Counted from the stretch's first letter, positions 14,243 to 22,934 are shown. The stretch: DNA of 36,799 nucleotides from CAZEQK01 sp964514395 (GCA_964514395.1 CAZEQK010000035.1:1-36799); one strand, 5' to 3'. Numbers and translations: made by a program. The notes: a model not told the origin generated them from the letters alone.

Positions 14243-14470
14243 AGCTTTGACGGAACTAGTAAGAATGAAAGGCTTGTTTCAGAGAGAAGGAGATTTGGTG
14301 AGAATCCTTCCAATCCACATTCTGAACCCATCCCTGAGTATCTGTGATGAACAGTATCGTTTCCCTGACGTTATAAGGATTTAAGTGAACATGTATTTTA
14401 CAATGAAATACATGTTAATAAAGGTGGTACCACGGAGTCTTCGTCCTTTTTGACAAAGACTCCTTTTTTA
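14243..14470 (+). promoter_or_regulatory. T-box riboswitch, proline-specific, upstream of proS
   Basis: A T-box leader that senses uncharged tRNA(Pro). The conserved T-box AAGGTGGTACCACGG is at 14421-14435. It overlaps the terminator stem GGAGTCTT/AAGACTCC (14434-14463), which is followed by six T residues (14464-14469). Stem I opens with CTAGTAAGAATG (14256-14267, with the AGTA loop-E strand) and contains the AGAGA segment at 14281. The returning strand has CTGAACCCATCC (14322-14333), where GAA followed by CCC and then A fits the specifier loop with a proline codon; reading GAAC-CCA also gives proline. Uncharged tRNA(Pro) should pair at the T-box side bulge and prevent termination. Confidence 0.93.
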
Positions 14471-14534
14471 TTTTCTTTTTTATCTACTGTTATTGGCCGT
14501 TTTTAATATTAAGCATATAAAGGAGTGTTGAAGC

Positions 14535-15977
14535 TTGGAAGAGAAAAAGTTTGTAAAGGAAATTCAAAGCAAAGAAGAAGATTATTCTCGCTGGTACTTA
14601 GATATCGTTAAAAAAGCAGACTTAATGGATTATGGCCCTGTAAAAGGTACGATGATTATTAAGCCATATGGCTATGCAATCTGGGAGAATATGCAAAAGG
14701 ATTTAGATCAGAGAATTAAGGATACTGGTCATGAAAATGCCTATTTCCCTTTATTAATTCCTGAATCCTATCTTCAAAAGGAAATGAGCCATGTTGAAGG
14801 ATTTGCCCCTGAGGTGGCTTGGGTTACTCAAGGTGGTAATGAAGTGCTTGAAGAACGTCTGGTTATTCGTCCTACGTCAGAAACAATCATCTGCCATTCA
14901 ATGAGCCAGTGGATTCAATCCTATCGCGATCTACCATTATTATTAAATCAATGGGCCAATGTGATGCGTTGGGAAAAGGTAACGAAACCATTTTTACGTA
15001 CTTCAGAATTTCTATGGCAGGAAGGACACACTGCCCATGCATCAAATGAAGAGGCTGAGGAAGAAACACTTAAAATGCTTGACGTCTATCGCCAATTTGT
15101 TGAGGAAACATTAGCTATGCCTGTCATGACGGGTAGAAAGACTGAAAACGAAAAATTTGCTGGTGCAGTTCATACCTATAGTATTGAAGGGCTTATGAGT
15201 GATGGAAAAGCATTACAGGCAGGGACCTCCCATAATTTAGGCCAAAATTTCTCAAAAGTTTTTGATATTCAATTTACAGATAAAGATAATAAACTGCAAT
15301 ATGTACATCAAACTTCTTGGGGCACTTCTACACGAATGATCGGTGGCTTAATTATGACCCATAGTGATGATCGTGGCTTGAAATTACCTCCAAAAATTGC
15401 TCCAATCCAAGTGGTAATGATTCCAATTTTACGTGGAGATAAGGAGCTTGTTAAATCTAAGGTTCAAGAGCTTGCTACACAGCTAAAACAATTAGGAATA
15501 CGTGTGAAAATCGATGACCGTGAAGACATGTCACCTGGTTGGAAGTTTAATGAATATGAAATGCGTGGTGTTCCAATAAGAATTGAATTAGGTCCAAAGG
15601 ATATCGAAAAGAAACAATTTGTCCTTGCAAGAAGGGATACAGGTGAGAAACAATTCTTACCTTTGGCTGATTTTACAGAAATTATCCCTAATATGCTAGA
15701 CATCATTCAATCAGATATGTTTAATAAAGCGAAGGAATTTATGGAAAGTCACACTTATGAAATTAGCAGCTTAGAAGATATGAAAGAGCAATTAATAAAG
15801 GAAAAGGGTTTATTTAGAAGCTGGTGGTGCGAAGATATTGCTTGCTTAGATAAAATTAAAGAGGAAACAAGTGTAACTGCTAGAAATATTCCTTTTGAAA
15901 AGCGAGAAGGTCATGGTAAATGTGTCGCATGCGGGAACGAAAGTACAACAACTGTCATATTTGCTAGAGCATATTAA
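14535..15977 (+). CDS. proS: Prolyl-tRNA synthetase, archaeal/eukaryote-like type
   Basis: A class II aminoacyl-tRNA synthetase that charges tRNA(Pro). At 480 residues it is the short type (ProS type 3), without the inserted editing domain of the roughly 570-residue bacterial type. Motif 2 and 3 regions show LVIRPTSETI and the TSWGTSTRMIGG segment. FLRTSEFLWQEGHTAHA is typical of the family. The C-terminal domain has a Cys4 zinc-like pattern (WWCEDIAC and GKCVACGN) and ends in Tyr, as in archaeal-type enzymes. The start is TTG at 14535 with AGGAGTG 7 bases upstream. It is controlled by the T-box leader and closed by a terminator. Because this type lacks the usual editing domain, alanine mischarging would need another protein; none is in the window. 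Confidence 0.96.
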   Translation: MEEKKFVKEIQSKEEDYSRWYLDIVKKADLMDYGPVKGTMIIKPYGYAIWENMQKDLDQRIKDTGHENAYFPLLIPESYLQKEMSHVEGFAPEVAWVTQGGNEVLEERLVIRPTSETIICHSMSQWIQSYRDLPLLLNQWANVMRWEKVTKPFLRTSEFLWQEGHTAHASNEEAEEETLKMLDVYRQFVEETLAMPVMTGRKTENEKFAGAVHTYSIEGLMSDGKALQAGTSHNLGQNFSKVFDIQFTDKDNKLQYVHQTSWGTSTRMIGGLIMTHSDDRGLKLPPKIAPIQVVMIPILRGDKELVKSKVQELATQLKQLGIRVKIDDREDMSPGWKFNEYEMRGVPIRIELGPKDIEKKQFVLARRDTGEKQFLPLADFTEIIPNMLDIIQSDMFNKAKEFMESHTYEISSLEDMKEQLIKEKGLFRSWWCEDIACLDKIKEETSVTARNIPFEKREGHGKCVACGNESTTTVIFARAY

Positions 15978-15984
15978 TCTAAAG

Positions 15985-16019
15985 CTCCAACAAGTCCCCA
16001 ATTTGTTGGAGTTTTTTTT
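15985..16019 (+). terminator. Terminator of proS
   Basis: A 9-bp stem CTCCAACAA/TTGTTGGAG (15985-15993 with 16003-16011) followed by eight T residues. Confidence 0.92.
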
Positions 16020-16089
16020 CCTTGCAACATTTCGATTTCCTTTGTCGTCTAATAGATATAAAACAAATAAGTAATTAGGAGGTATAACG

Positions 16090-16641
16090 ATGAGAAAGGG
16101 ATTACTTATTATGCTTGCGCTTCTATTCACTATTTCTTTAGTCGGTTGTCAAGCAGCCACAAGTGAAAAGGCAGTGCAATCTGGAGCAATTGAAAATGGA
16201 AGTGGACCTAATCCACCTTCCCAGATGACACCAGTAAAGGGTAGCAAAGAAACAATCGGTAGTCAGCGAACAAAAGGAATAACCGTCAACCATATTGTGT
16301 ATCGACAGCTAAAAGATAGTGAACTATCAGATATAATCAAGCAAACCATTGAAAAGCATAAGACAAAAAGAGGATACGATTATATCCTAGATGCAAATGG
16401 GGCATATACACTTATCGTTTATTCAGGACAAAAAAGTACTGGTGGCTATGATATACAGATTCAATCCATTGAGGATAATGAGGGAATGACAAATGTTGTA
16501 GTACAAGAAACAAAACCAAAGCAAGGTACAGTGGTAACAACCGCATTCACTTATCCTTATATTGCTGTTACCTTTACAGGTAGTACCGATCGATTTAGTA
16601 TTGTAAATACAGATGGTGAATATTTTAAACAATTTAAATAG
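16090..16641 (+). CDS. PrcB-like C-terminal domain lipoprotein
   Basis: A 183-residue exported lipoprotein. The signal peptide ends in lipobox LVGC (Cys20). A low-complexity linker (about 25-60) follows, and residues 60-183 form a compact beta-rich domain. The segments LIVYSGQKSTGGYDIQI and VVVQETKPKQGTVVT resemble the PrcB C-terminal domain, found in a spirochaete protease complex subunit and in many Gram-positive lipoproteins of unknown function. AGGAGG stands 8 bases before the ATG. It has its own terminator and lies 112 bp after proS. Role unknown; it would sit on the outer face of the membrane. Confidence 0.7.
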   Translation: MRKGLLIMLALLFTISLVGCQAATSEKAVQSGAIENGSGPNPPSQMTPVKGSKETIGSQRTKGITVNHIVYRQLKDSELSDIIKQTIEKHKTKRGYDYILDANGAYTLIVYSGQKSTGGYDIQIQSIEDNEGMTNVVVQETKPKQGTVVTTAFTYPYIAVTFTGSTDRFSIVNTDGEYFKQFK

Positions 16642-16656
16642 TCGCTTTTTAAATGG

Positions 16657-16691
16657 AGCTGATTCATTAACAATGAATCAACTCTTTTTTT
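16657..16691 (+). terminator. Terminator of the PrcB-like gene
   Basis: The 9-bp stem TGATTCATT/AATGAATCA (16660-16668 with 16672-16680) lies inside GAG/CTC and is followed by seven T residues (16685-16691). Confidence 0.85.
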
Positions 16692-16759
16692 ATTGTTGAA
16701 AAAAAGAATCTAATACTTTTTTCAACAATAAAAAAAAACGCAAACCTATAAAGGTTTGC
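16689..16759. repeat. Two further palindromes, one a minus-strand terminator shape
   Basis: Directly after the terminator comes a 16-bp inverted repeat TTTATTGTTGAAAAAA/TTTTTTCAACAATAAA (16689-16704 with 16717-16732). Next is a 7-bp stem GCAAACC/GGTTTGC (16740-16759), which on the minus strand is followed by nine T residues. No minus-strand gene lies in the 300 bp beyond it. They may be back-up terminators or part of an unrecognised minus-strand RNA. Confidence 0.5.
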
Positions 16760-17062
16760 ACACAACAAAATATAAACTCTCACCAAACTTGTTGGTGAAT
16801 TTATCATAACATTGTATAGCAATAATGTGAATATATTTTAACAAAAAAAATTTTTGCTACTTTTAAAAAAAATGCATAAAAACCTTATAAACCTTGATAT
16901 TATAGGCTTTTGAAAATGTAAAAAAAATTTGGCAAAAATAGAAATTTATTATGAAGTTTAGTTCCATACCAATTTATCGCGTATCTGTACTATTAATCAA
17001 GTAAGATGTGGATAATAGTTAGTGAGATACTTGTAATATTTATGATAATATGTAAATATAGA
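16760..17062. other. AT-rich gap before nadB
   Basis: No gene is visible here. A small stem CACCAA/TTGGTG lies at about 16779-16796. A near copy, a CACCAA/TTGGTG stem with an AT loop, occurs in the clpX terminator (28874-28890). Runs of A and T dominate 16840-16940. A weak promoter for nadB may be TTGTAA (17031-17036) with TAAATA (17053-17058). Confidence 0.4.
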
Positions 17063-17072
17063 TGTCAAGACA
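17063..17072. promoter_or_regulatory. Candidate NiaR (YrxA) operator of nadBCA
   Basis: The palindrome TGTCAAGACA lies between the putative -10 element and the nadB ribosome binding site. As I recall, the NAD-biosynthesis repressor NiaR/YrxA of Bacillus binds sites with a TGTC-N2-GACA core before nadB. No niaR gene is in the window, so the assignment rests on the motif and its position. Confidence 0.45.
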
Positions 17073-17096
17073 GCTATGCATGTTCAAAGAGGTGAG

Positions 17097-18674
17097 ATGA
17101 ATTTGGAGATACGAAAGACAGATGTTGTTATTGTAGGAAGTGGAGTTGCAGGTTTATATACTGGCATGCTATTATCCACCAATAAAGAAGTTACAGTAAT
17201 CACTAAGGAAAATATTGAAAACAGTAATTCCTACTTAGCACAGGGTGGTATAGCTGCTGCTATCAATAAAAATGATAATTGGGAAAATCATTATAAAGAT
17301 ACAATTACCGCTGGAGCAAATCATAATATAGAGGTTTCTACTAAGGAGTTAGTACAAGCTGCCCCTAATATCATTAAGCAATTAATTGATCTCGGTGTGC
17401 CTTTTGATCGTGATAATAACCAGCTTCTTAATTTAGGTCGTGAAGGCGGTCATGGACAGCGTAGAATTGTCCATGCTGGGGGTGACTCGACGGGAAAAGA
17501 AATTACAACTAAATTAATTGAATTTGCAAGGAAAAATCTCATGATTTACGAACATGAAGTAGCCATTGATTTATTAGTAAGTAAGGGATTGTGCAATGGT
17601 ATACTTACCAAAAATAGCAAGGGGGAAATCATTGCTTACCTTGCAGACCAAACCATCTTAGCAACGGGTGGCGTTGGAGGCCTGTATTCTGTCACCTCCA
17701 ATGACAAGACAATTAGCGGTGATGGTATCGCTATGGCTTACCGAGCAGGCGCGGAACTAATCGATTTAGAATTTATTCAATTTCATCCAACCATGCTTAC
17801 TAACAATGGTAAAACCTTTGGTTTGGTATCTGAAGCAGTTCGTGGTGAAGGTGCAAGACTAATTGATCAGAAGGGTAAGTTTATCATGGAGCATTCCCAT
17901 CCATTAAAGGATTTGGCTCCTAGAGATGTTGTTGCTAGACGAATATACGAAGTGATGGAAAATGGTGATCAAGTATTCTTAGACATATCCTACATTAAAA
18001 ATTTTGAACAGCGTTTCCCTACTATTTCAGCTAATTGTATAAATAGTGGTATTGACTTGAATACTAAGCTTCTACCAATTGCACCAGGAGCGCATTTCAT
18101 CATGGGTGGTGTAAAAACTAATATTTATGGTGAAACAAGTATTAAGGCCCTCTATGCTGCTGGTGAAGTAGCATTTACGGGTGTACATGGTGCAAATAGA
18201 TTAGCTAGTAATTCATTATTAGAAGGTATTGTTTTTGCAAATAAACTTGCTGATTGGATATTAGAACAACCAAAACAATTCTCAGAGCTTGTAGCTCAAA
18301 ATATAATAACAGAAAACTTACAACTACCTACTATCAAACAGATACAGGAAATAATGATGACAAAGGTAGGCATTGTTCGTCATAAAGATGGTCTAACAGC
18401 TGCTACAAGTTGGTTTAAAAAGTCCATTCCTGATTTTAAAGTGAATACCATATTGGATTTACCAACTGATCAAATAACAAAATTGAATATGATCACAGTC
18501 GGCTGGCTTATCGCTTCATCGGCTCTTAAACGTACTGAGAGTCGTGGAGGACATTTTCGTATGGATTATCCTGTAGAAAATAATAACCAGTGGCTTAAAA
18601 GGTATATTGTACGAAGGAGAGATACTGATGAACAGGATAAAACTAAGAATATTGTTACAACAGCTATTTCTTGA
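17097..18674 (+). CDS. nadB: L-aspartate oxidase
   Basis: A flavoprotein of about 525 residues that oxidises L-aspartate to iminoaspartate, the first step of de novo NAD synthesis. The N-terminal FAD-binding motif VIVGSGVAGLY, SYLAQGGIAAA, the HAGGDSTGKEI loop, LEFIQFHPT, AVRGEGARL, APRDVVARRI and GEVAFTGVHGANRLASNS are all present. The start is uncertain. GAGGTGA precedes both the ATG at 17097 (close) and a TTG at 17103 (slightly far); an ATG at 17076 has no ribosome binding site. The last 47 bp overlap nadC, an unusually long overlap that suggests coupling. NadB normally works with NadA, encoded two genes on. Confidence 0.95.
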   Translation: MNLEIRKTDVVIVGSGVAGLYTGMLLSTNKEVTVITKENIENSNSYLAQGGIAAAINKNDNWENHYKDTITAGANHNIEVSTKELVQAAPNIIKQLIDLGVPFDRDNNQLLNLGREGGHGQRRIVHAGGDSTGKEITTKLIEFARKNLMIYEHEVAIDLLVSKGLCNGILTKNSKGEIIAYLADQTILATGGVGGLYSVTSNDKTISGDGIAMAYRAGAELIDLEFIQFHPTMLTNNGKTFGLVSEAVRGEGARLIDQKGKFIMEHSHPLKDLAPRDVVARRIYEVMENGDQVFLDISYIKNFEQRFPTISANCINSGIDLNTKLLPIAPGAHFIMGGVKTNIYGETSIKALYAAGEVAFTGVHGANRLASNSLLEGIVFANKLADWILEQPKQFSELVAQNIITENLQLPTIKQIQEIMMTKVGIVRHKDGLTAATSWFKKSIPDFKVNTILDLPTDQITKLNMITVGWLIASSALKRTESRGGHFRMDYPVENNNQWLKRYIVRRRDTDEQDKTKNIVTTAIS

Positions 18675-19473
18675 GGATATAGGTGAAGGTGATGTGACGA
18701 GTCAAACAATATTTTCAGTAGATGATACAGGTTGTGGGCAATTTATTCTTAAAGAAGATGGTATTATTGCTGGATTAAATATGATAAAGGAAGGTTATCA
18801 GTTGTTCGACTCTTCCATCGAAGTAAAATTACATGTTAACGATGGTGACGATGTAAAAAAAGGGGATATCATTGCAACAGCTTGCGGTCCAATTAGTTAC
18901 CTTTTAAGTGGCGAAAGGGTTATTTTAAATCTTTTACAAAGAATGAGTGGTATTGCCACGTTAACAAATAAAGCAGTTAATGTTTTAAACAGCAATCATA
19001 CTAGAATCTGTGATACTCGTAAAACCACTCCTGGTCTCCGTATGCTAGAAAAGTATGCTGTCCGCTGTGGTGGCGGTTATAACCATCGTATAGGCCTATA
19101 TGATGCTGTCATGCTAAAGGATAACCATATCGTCTATGCTGGTAGTATTACAAAGGCTGTTCAAACGATGAGAAGAAAATTAGGCCACATGATAAAAGTG
19201 GAAGTCGAAACCGAATCATTAGAAGAAGTGATGGAAGCTATCGAAGCAAAGGCTGATGTTATTTTATTTGATAACACGCCTCCTGACATGGTAAAAAAAT
19301 ATGTATCGATGGTTCCAGAAGGAATCATCACAGAAGCTTCAGGGGGAATTACTCTAGATAATTTGGTTCAATATCGTGACACTGGAGTCGACTATATATC
19401 TTTAGGAATGTTAACCCATTCAGTCACTGCCCTAGATATTAGTTTTAATTTAACAGGAGGTAAGAAAGCATGA
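18628..19473 (+). CDS. nadC: Nicotinate-nucleotide pyrophosphorylase (quinolinate phosphoribosyltransferase)
   Basis: A 281-residue enzyme that converts quinolinate and PRPP to nicotinate mononucleotide. Typical segments: LEDIGEGDVTS near the N-terminus, LLQRMSGIAT, DTRKTTPGLR, CGGGYNHRIGLYDAVML-KDNH, KVEVET, ILFDNT and EASGGI, with GVDYISLG at the phosphate-binding end. AAGGAGAG lies 6 bases before the ATG at 18628; the ATG at 18607 has no ribosome binding site. The start lies inside nadB and the stop overlaps nadA in ATGA. Confidence 0.96.
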   Translation: MNRIKLRILLQQLFLEDIGEGDVTSQTIFSVDDTGCGQFILKEDGIIAGLNMIKEGYQLFDSSIEVKLHVNDGDDVKKGDIIATACGPISYLLSGERVILNLLQRMSGIATLTNKAVNVLNSNHTRICDTRKTTPGLRMLEKYAVRCGGGYNHRIGLYDAVMLKDNHIVYAGSITKAVQTMRRKLGHMIKVEVETESLEEVMEAIEAKADVILFDNTPPDMVKKYVSMVPEGIITEASGGITLDNLVQYRDTGVDYISLGMLTHSVTALDISFNLTGGKKA

Positions 19474-20531
19474 CTATTAAGGAAATGACCGTTCAGCAAA
19501 TGCAGGAGCGGGTAAAGGAAATTAAAACAAAATTAGGTGATCGATTATATATGCCAGGCCACCATTATCAAAAGGATGAGGTTATCCAATTTGCTGACGA
19601 TACAGGAGATTCTTTGCAGCTTGCACAATTGGCAGCGAATAATCAAAAGGCTGAATATATTGTCTTTTGTGGTGTTCACTTTATGGCTGAAACAGCAGAT
19701 ATGCTTACTACCCCTAAACAGAAGGTTTTTCTTCCAGATTTAGAAGCAGGCTGTTCTATGGCAGATATGGCTAATATACAGCAAACGGAAAAAGCTTGGA
19801 ATTATCTGATGGATACCTTTGGGGATACCATTATACCACTAACCTATGTCAATTCCTCTGCTGCTATAAAAGCTTTTGTTGGAAGTAATGGTGGTTCTTC
19901 TTTAACTTCTTCTAATGCTAAGAAGGTACTGAAATGGGCATTATCACAGAAAGAACGAGTATTATTCTTACCAGATCAACATCTAGGTCGAAATACTGCT
20001 GTTGATATCGGAATAGAATTAAGTCAAATTGCAGTATGGGATCCGATACTTGGAAAATTGGAATATAATGGTGATTTAGATCATATAAAAATTATTCTTT
20101 GGAAGGGACACTGTTCTGTTCACCAAAATTTTAATGTACAGCATATAAAAAACTTACGTATTCAAGATCCTGACGTAAAGATCATTGTTCATCCAGAGTG
20201 CTCCTATGAGGTTGTCCAATTAGCAGATAAAAATGGCTCAACAAATAAAATTATTAAAACAATAGCAAATGCTCCTGCTGGCAGTAAGTGGGCAGTAGGA
20301 ACTGAGAATAATTTAGTTAATCGGATAGCAAAGCAAAACCCAGACAAACAGATTACATCATTAAATCCATTTACATGTAATTGCTCTACCATGAATCGAA
20401 TTGATTTAATAGATTTATTAAAAACACTAGAAAATATTGAAAATGGGAACTTTCAAAACCAAATAAAAGTGAATGAAAAAATTACTTCAGAAGCTAAGTT
20501 ATCATTGGAACGAATGTTAGCTATCAGTTAA
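19470..20531 (+). CDS. nadA: Quinolinate synthase
   Basis: A 353-residue 4Fe-4S enzyme that condenses iminoaspartate with dihydroxyacetone phosphate to quinolinate. The MPGHHYQKDEVIQFAD start segment, EAGCSMADM (first cluster Cys), VHPECSYEV (second) and NPFTCNCSTM (third) are all present. AGGAGGT precedes the ATG, which overlaps the nadC stop by 4 bp. It closes the operon. Cluster synthesis depends on Fe-S assembly genes elsewhere; the nifS-like desulfurase often found beside nadB in Bacillus is not here. Confidence 0.96.
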   Translation: MTIKEMTVQQMQERVKEIKTKLGDRLYMPGHHYQKDEVIQFADDTGDSLQLAQLAANNQKAEYIVFCGVHFMAETADMLTTPKQKVFLPDLEAGCSMADMANIQQTEKAWNYLMDTFGDTIIPLTYVNSSAAIKAFVGSNGGSSLTSSNAKKVLKWALSQKERVLFLPDQHLGRNTAVDIGIELSQIAVWDPILGKLEYNGDLDHIKIILWKGHCSVHQNFNVQHIKNLRIQDPDVKIIVHPECSYEVVQLADKNGSTNKIIKTIANAPAGSKWAVGTENNLVNRIAKQNPDKQITSLNPFTCNCSTMNRIDLIDLLKTLENIENGNFQNQIKVNEKITSEAKLSLERMLAIS

Positions 20532-20560
20532 TCTGAAGAATTAAAAGACTGCCTACGTTA

Positions 20561-20597
20561 AAAAGATGATTTCTGTATTGAACAGAAATCATCTTTT
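20561..20597 (+). terminator. Terminator of nadBCA
   Basis: A 16-bp near-perfect stem AAAAGATGATTTCTGT/ACAGAAATCATCTTTT with a 5-base loop, ending in T residues. Its symmetry would let it act on both strands. Confidence 0.9.
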
Positions 20598-20601
20598 TAA
20601 T

Positions 20602-20921
20602 ATAACCAACCATAAAAAATTTAGATTTGAATAATTTAAAATATTTCAAAATTTTTTATTATTGCAAATATTTTAAGTTTGTTTTAATATAAAAGTATAC
20701 TTTCTCTAATTAAATATTTAATAATATTATTTAACCCACTTTGAATCTCATACTGCTATTAAATTAGACTGATTTTAATTTTTCATTATAAAATAGTTAA
20801 TTTATGTTAATAATGAGTGATAACACTAATTTCATAAAATTGTTATATTATCTAAACAATTTCTTACCAATCTTGTTATATAGTTAGATTAAGGAATACT
20901 AATACGAAAGGGAGCATACGT
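20602..20921. promoter_or_regulatory. AT-rich upstream region of the FbpB-like gene with inverted repeat
   Basis: Very AT-rich. The clearest structure is an 8-bp inverted repeat AAATTGTT/AACAATTT (20837-20844 with 20855-20862), about 60 bp before the start codon, which could be an operator. A TATAGT element (20878-20883) is a weak -10. ATAATGAGTGATAA near 20810 has only partial likeness to a Fur box. No other gene seen. Confidence 0.3.
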
Positions 20922-21065
20922 ATGCGTAAAATAAACAGATTGTCCTATCAGGAACTAATTGAAAAAAACAAAGAAGAACTCCTAAGTGATAAAAAAGCAT
21001 TGGATAAACTTACTGAGAAGCTAGAAGCCAAGCTTGAGAAAAACATGCTAAAAAACAGTTACTAA
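20922..21065 (+). CDS. FbpB-family small basic protein
   Basis: A 47-residue basic, helical protein. It opens with MRKINRLSYQELIEKNKEEL and continues with a Lys/Glu/Leu-rich helix predicted to be amphipathic. The pattern MRK...S(Y/F)xELIxxNKxELLxDKxAL is that of the Fur-regulated small basic proteins (FbpB family) of Bacillus, which help the iron-sparing response, probably as RNA-binding partners. AAGGGAG precedes the ATG by 7 bases and a strong terminator follows, so it is a free-standing gene. No convincing Fur box was found upstream, so iron control is inferred from the family. Confidence 0.7.
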   Translation: MRKINRLSYQELIEKNKEELLSDKKALDKLTEKLEAKLEKNMLKNSY

Positions 21066-21086
21066 TCTACCCCCATTTAGAAGAGT

Positions 21087-21122
21087 ACAAGCGCTGGAAT
21101 TAAACCAGGGCTTGTTTTTTTT
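21087..21122 (+). terminator. Terminator of the FbpB-like gene
   Basis: Stem ACAAGC-CTGG with CCAG-GCTTGT (21087-21115, one G bulge on each side) followed by at least eight T residues. Confidence 0.85.
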
Positions 21123-21275
21123 ATTAATCAGCTTTGTTAACGCAGATTACCTGAAGACTTTGATAAAATATTGATAGATATTCCTTTACGAAATCATAAA
21201 AAATTAGATGTATATGTATAAAAAATTTGATATAGTTTTCTATGTATTAGATTAGACGAAAGGATTGGTAAAACT

Positions 21276-22934
21276 ATGCGTATACGTAATAAGTTAATTA
21301 TGTATATCTCCTTATACATTGCCATTCCTTTTTTAATATTCGCCTCAATCGCTATCTTTTTAGTATATAACTCCTCATTAAGTAATGAAAAAGAGCATTT
21401 CTCTAATAATATTGAAAATATCACTATAAATATGAACCAATATTTCACCTATCTGTTGTCCACCGCTGATTTTCTAATTAGGAATGCCGAACAATTAAAC
21501 ATAAGTCCTAATGATTTTCCTAAAGCATTCAATTCACTGACCACTGATGGAAGTAATAATCTTAAGCATACCTATTTTACAAATGTAAATGGCCATATTA
21601 TCTCAGCCTATCCTGAAATACAGGGAACACCTCCTGATTTCTCAGGATCATTCTGGAATCAGCTTAGTTCTAATCAGTTTTCCAATTCTTCAAGAATAAT
21701 GATTAATAATAAAACACAACAACCAACCATCATAGTAGTAGATCCTATTTTTATTAACCAACGGATTTCTGGAGCGATAGCCGTTGAATTTAACTTTGAA
21801 ATATTAAACAATCTCTTCAAAATAAAGGAGCATAAGCAATACTTATATTATTTGGTAGATAACAATGGCAATATGATATTTACTAATCAAACCTCTTCTA
21901 CTTACCCATCAGTTATAAAAGAAATGCTCAATAAAAAACAATTTGATATTGATGAGATTAGCTTTAAAAACAAAAAATATTTCATCACTGCTTCTCATCT
22001 TAAATATGTGCCTTATACCCTTCTGGCTATGGTTCCGAAAAGTAATTTTTTATACTCTTATCAACAATTAATTGCAGAATTTCTAATTTGGATTCTATTC
22101 TCAATCATCAGCATCTATATTATTGGTTATTTTTCACGGCGTTCCCTTGTGGAACCGATTGAGAAGCTCGTCAGCTTAACAGAAAACGTAACCTCATCGA
22201 CCCTTTCATCCATTAATAACACGCTAGAAATTCATAATAAGGGCGAATTAAGTGAACTAAATGAGCATTTTAAACAGATGATTATCAGCTTGAAGATACG
22301 AGAGGAACGGCTTTTTAAAAGAAGGACCAACCTTATACAAACCCTGGTTGAATTACTAGAAATTAATGATTCCTATACAGCAGGCCACTCCTATCGGGTC
22401 TATCGATATTCCTCCTGTATAGCAAAACAAATGGATTTATCAAATGAAATGATTATTCATATTGAAACAGCAGCATTATTACATGACATTGGTAAGATTG
22501 GTATTCCCCAAAATATTTTAAATAAAAAGAATAAATTAAGCTATCAAGAATATGAAATTATTAAAAATCATCCCTATATTGGTCATCATGCTCTTGAAAG
22601 AATTGATGATTTTGATAAAATAAGAAAGACTATTTTACACCATCATGAGCATTATAATGGCAATGGTTATCCATATGGTCTAAGGGGTGAAGAAATACCA
22701 ATCGAATCAAGGATTATAAGTCTTGCTGATGCGTTTGATGCCATGACATCTAATCGCCCTTATCGATTAGGAATGAGTATGGAAAAATCCTTTTCCATCA
22801 TATTAAAAGAATCAGGAAAACAATTTGACCCAAGGATAGTTTCAGTATTTAGAAATATTTATGAAACGAATATAGAATCATTATACGATATACAGTCAAA
22901 GAAATTTCAACAAATAGCTGTAGCAAACACCTAA
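21276..22934 (+). CDS. Membrane-bound HD-GYP c-di-GMP phosphodiesterase
   Basis: A 552-residue sensor enzyme that probably hydrolyses cyclic di-GMP. Helix 1 (about 9-31) and helix 2 (about 265-287) flank an extracellular double-Cache-like sensor. A HAMP linker follows (SLVEPIEKLVSLTENV), then the HD-GYP domain. This has the HD pair in LLHDIGKIGIP (about 403), the HHEHYNGNGYP segment (about 455-465), the loop RGEEIPIESRI, and DAFDAMTSNRPYR. The GYP segment has Asn where many members have Asp (HYNGNGYP against HxDGxGYP); the metal-binding His residues are kept. AAAGGATTGG precedes the ATG. It is followed by an EamA gene 25 bp on, possibly in the same transcript. Confidence 0.9.
   Translation: MRIRNKLIMYISLYIAIPFLIFASIAIFLVYNSSLSNEKEHFSNNIENITINMNQYFTYLLSTADFLIRNAEQLNISPNDFPKAFNSLTTDGSNNLKHTYFTNVNGHIISAYPEIQGTPPDFSGSFWNQLSSNQFSNSSRIMINNKTQQPTIIVVDPIFINQRISGAIAVEFNFEILNNLFKIKEHKQYLYYLVDNNGNMIFTNQTSSTYPSVIKEMLNKKQFDIDEISFKNKKYFITASHLKYVPYTLLAMVPKSNFLYSYQQLIAEFLIWILFSIISIYIIGYFSRRSLVEPIEKLVSLTENVTSSTLSSINNTLEIHNKGELSELNEHFKQMIISLKIREERLFKRRTNLIQTLVELLEINDSYTAGHSYRVYRYSSCIAKQMDLSNEMIIHIETAALLHDIGKIGIPQNILNKKNKLSYQEYEIIKNHPYIGHHALERIDDFDKIRKTILHHHEHYNGNGYPYGLRGEEIPIESRIISLADAFDAMTSNRPYRLGMSMEKSFSIILKESGKQFDPRIVSVFRNIYETNIESLYDIQSKKFQQIAVANT

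Noticed and set aside
20800..20825. Possible Fur box before the FbpB-like gene
   Set aside because: Only part of the TGATAATNATTATCA pattern is present (ATAATGAGTGATAA), with no good second half.
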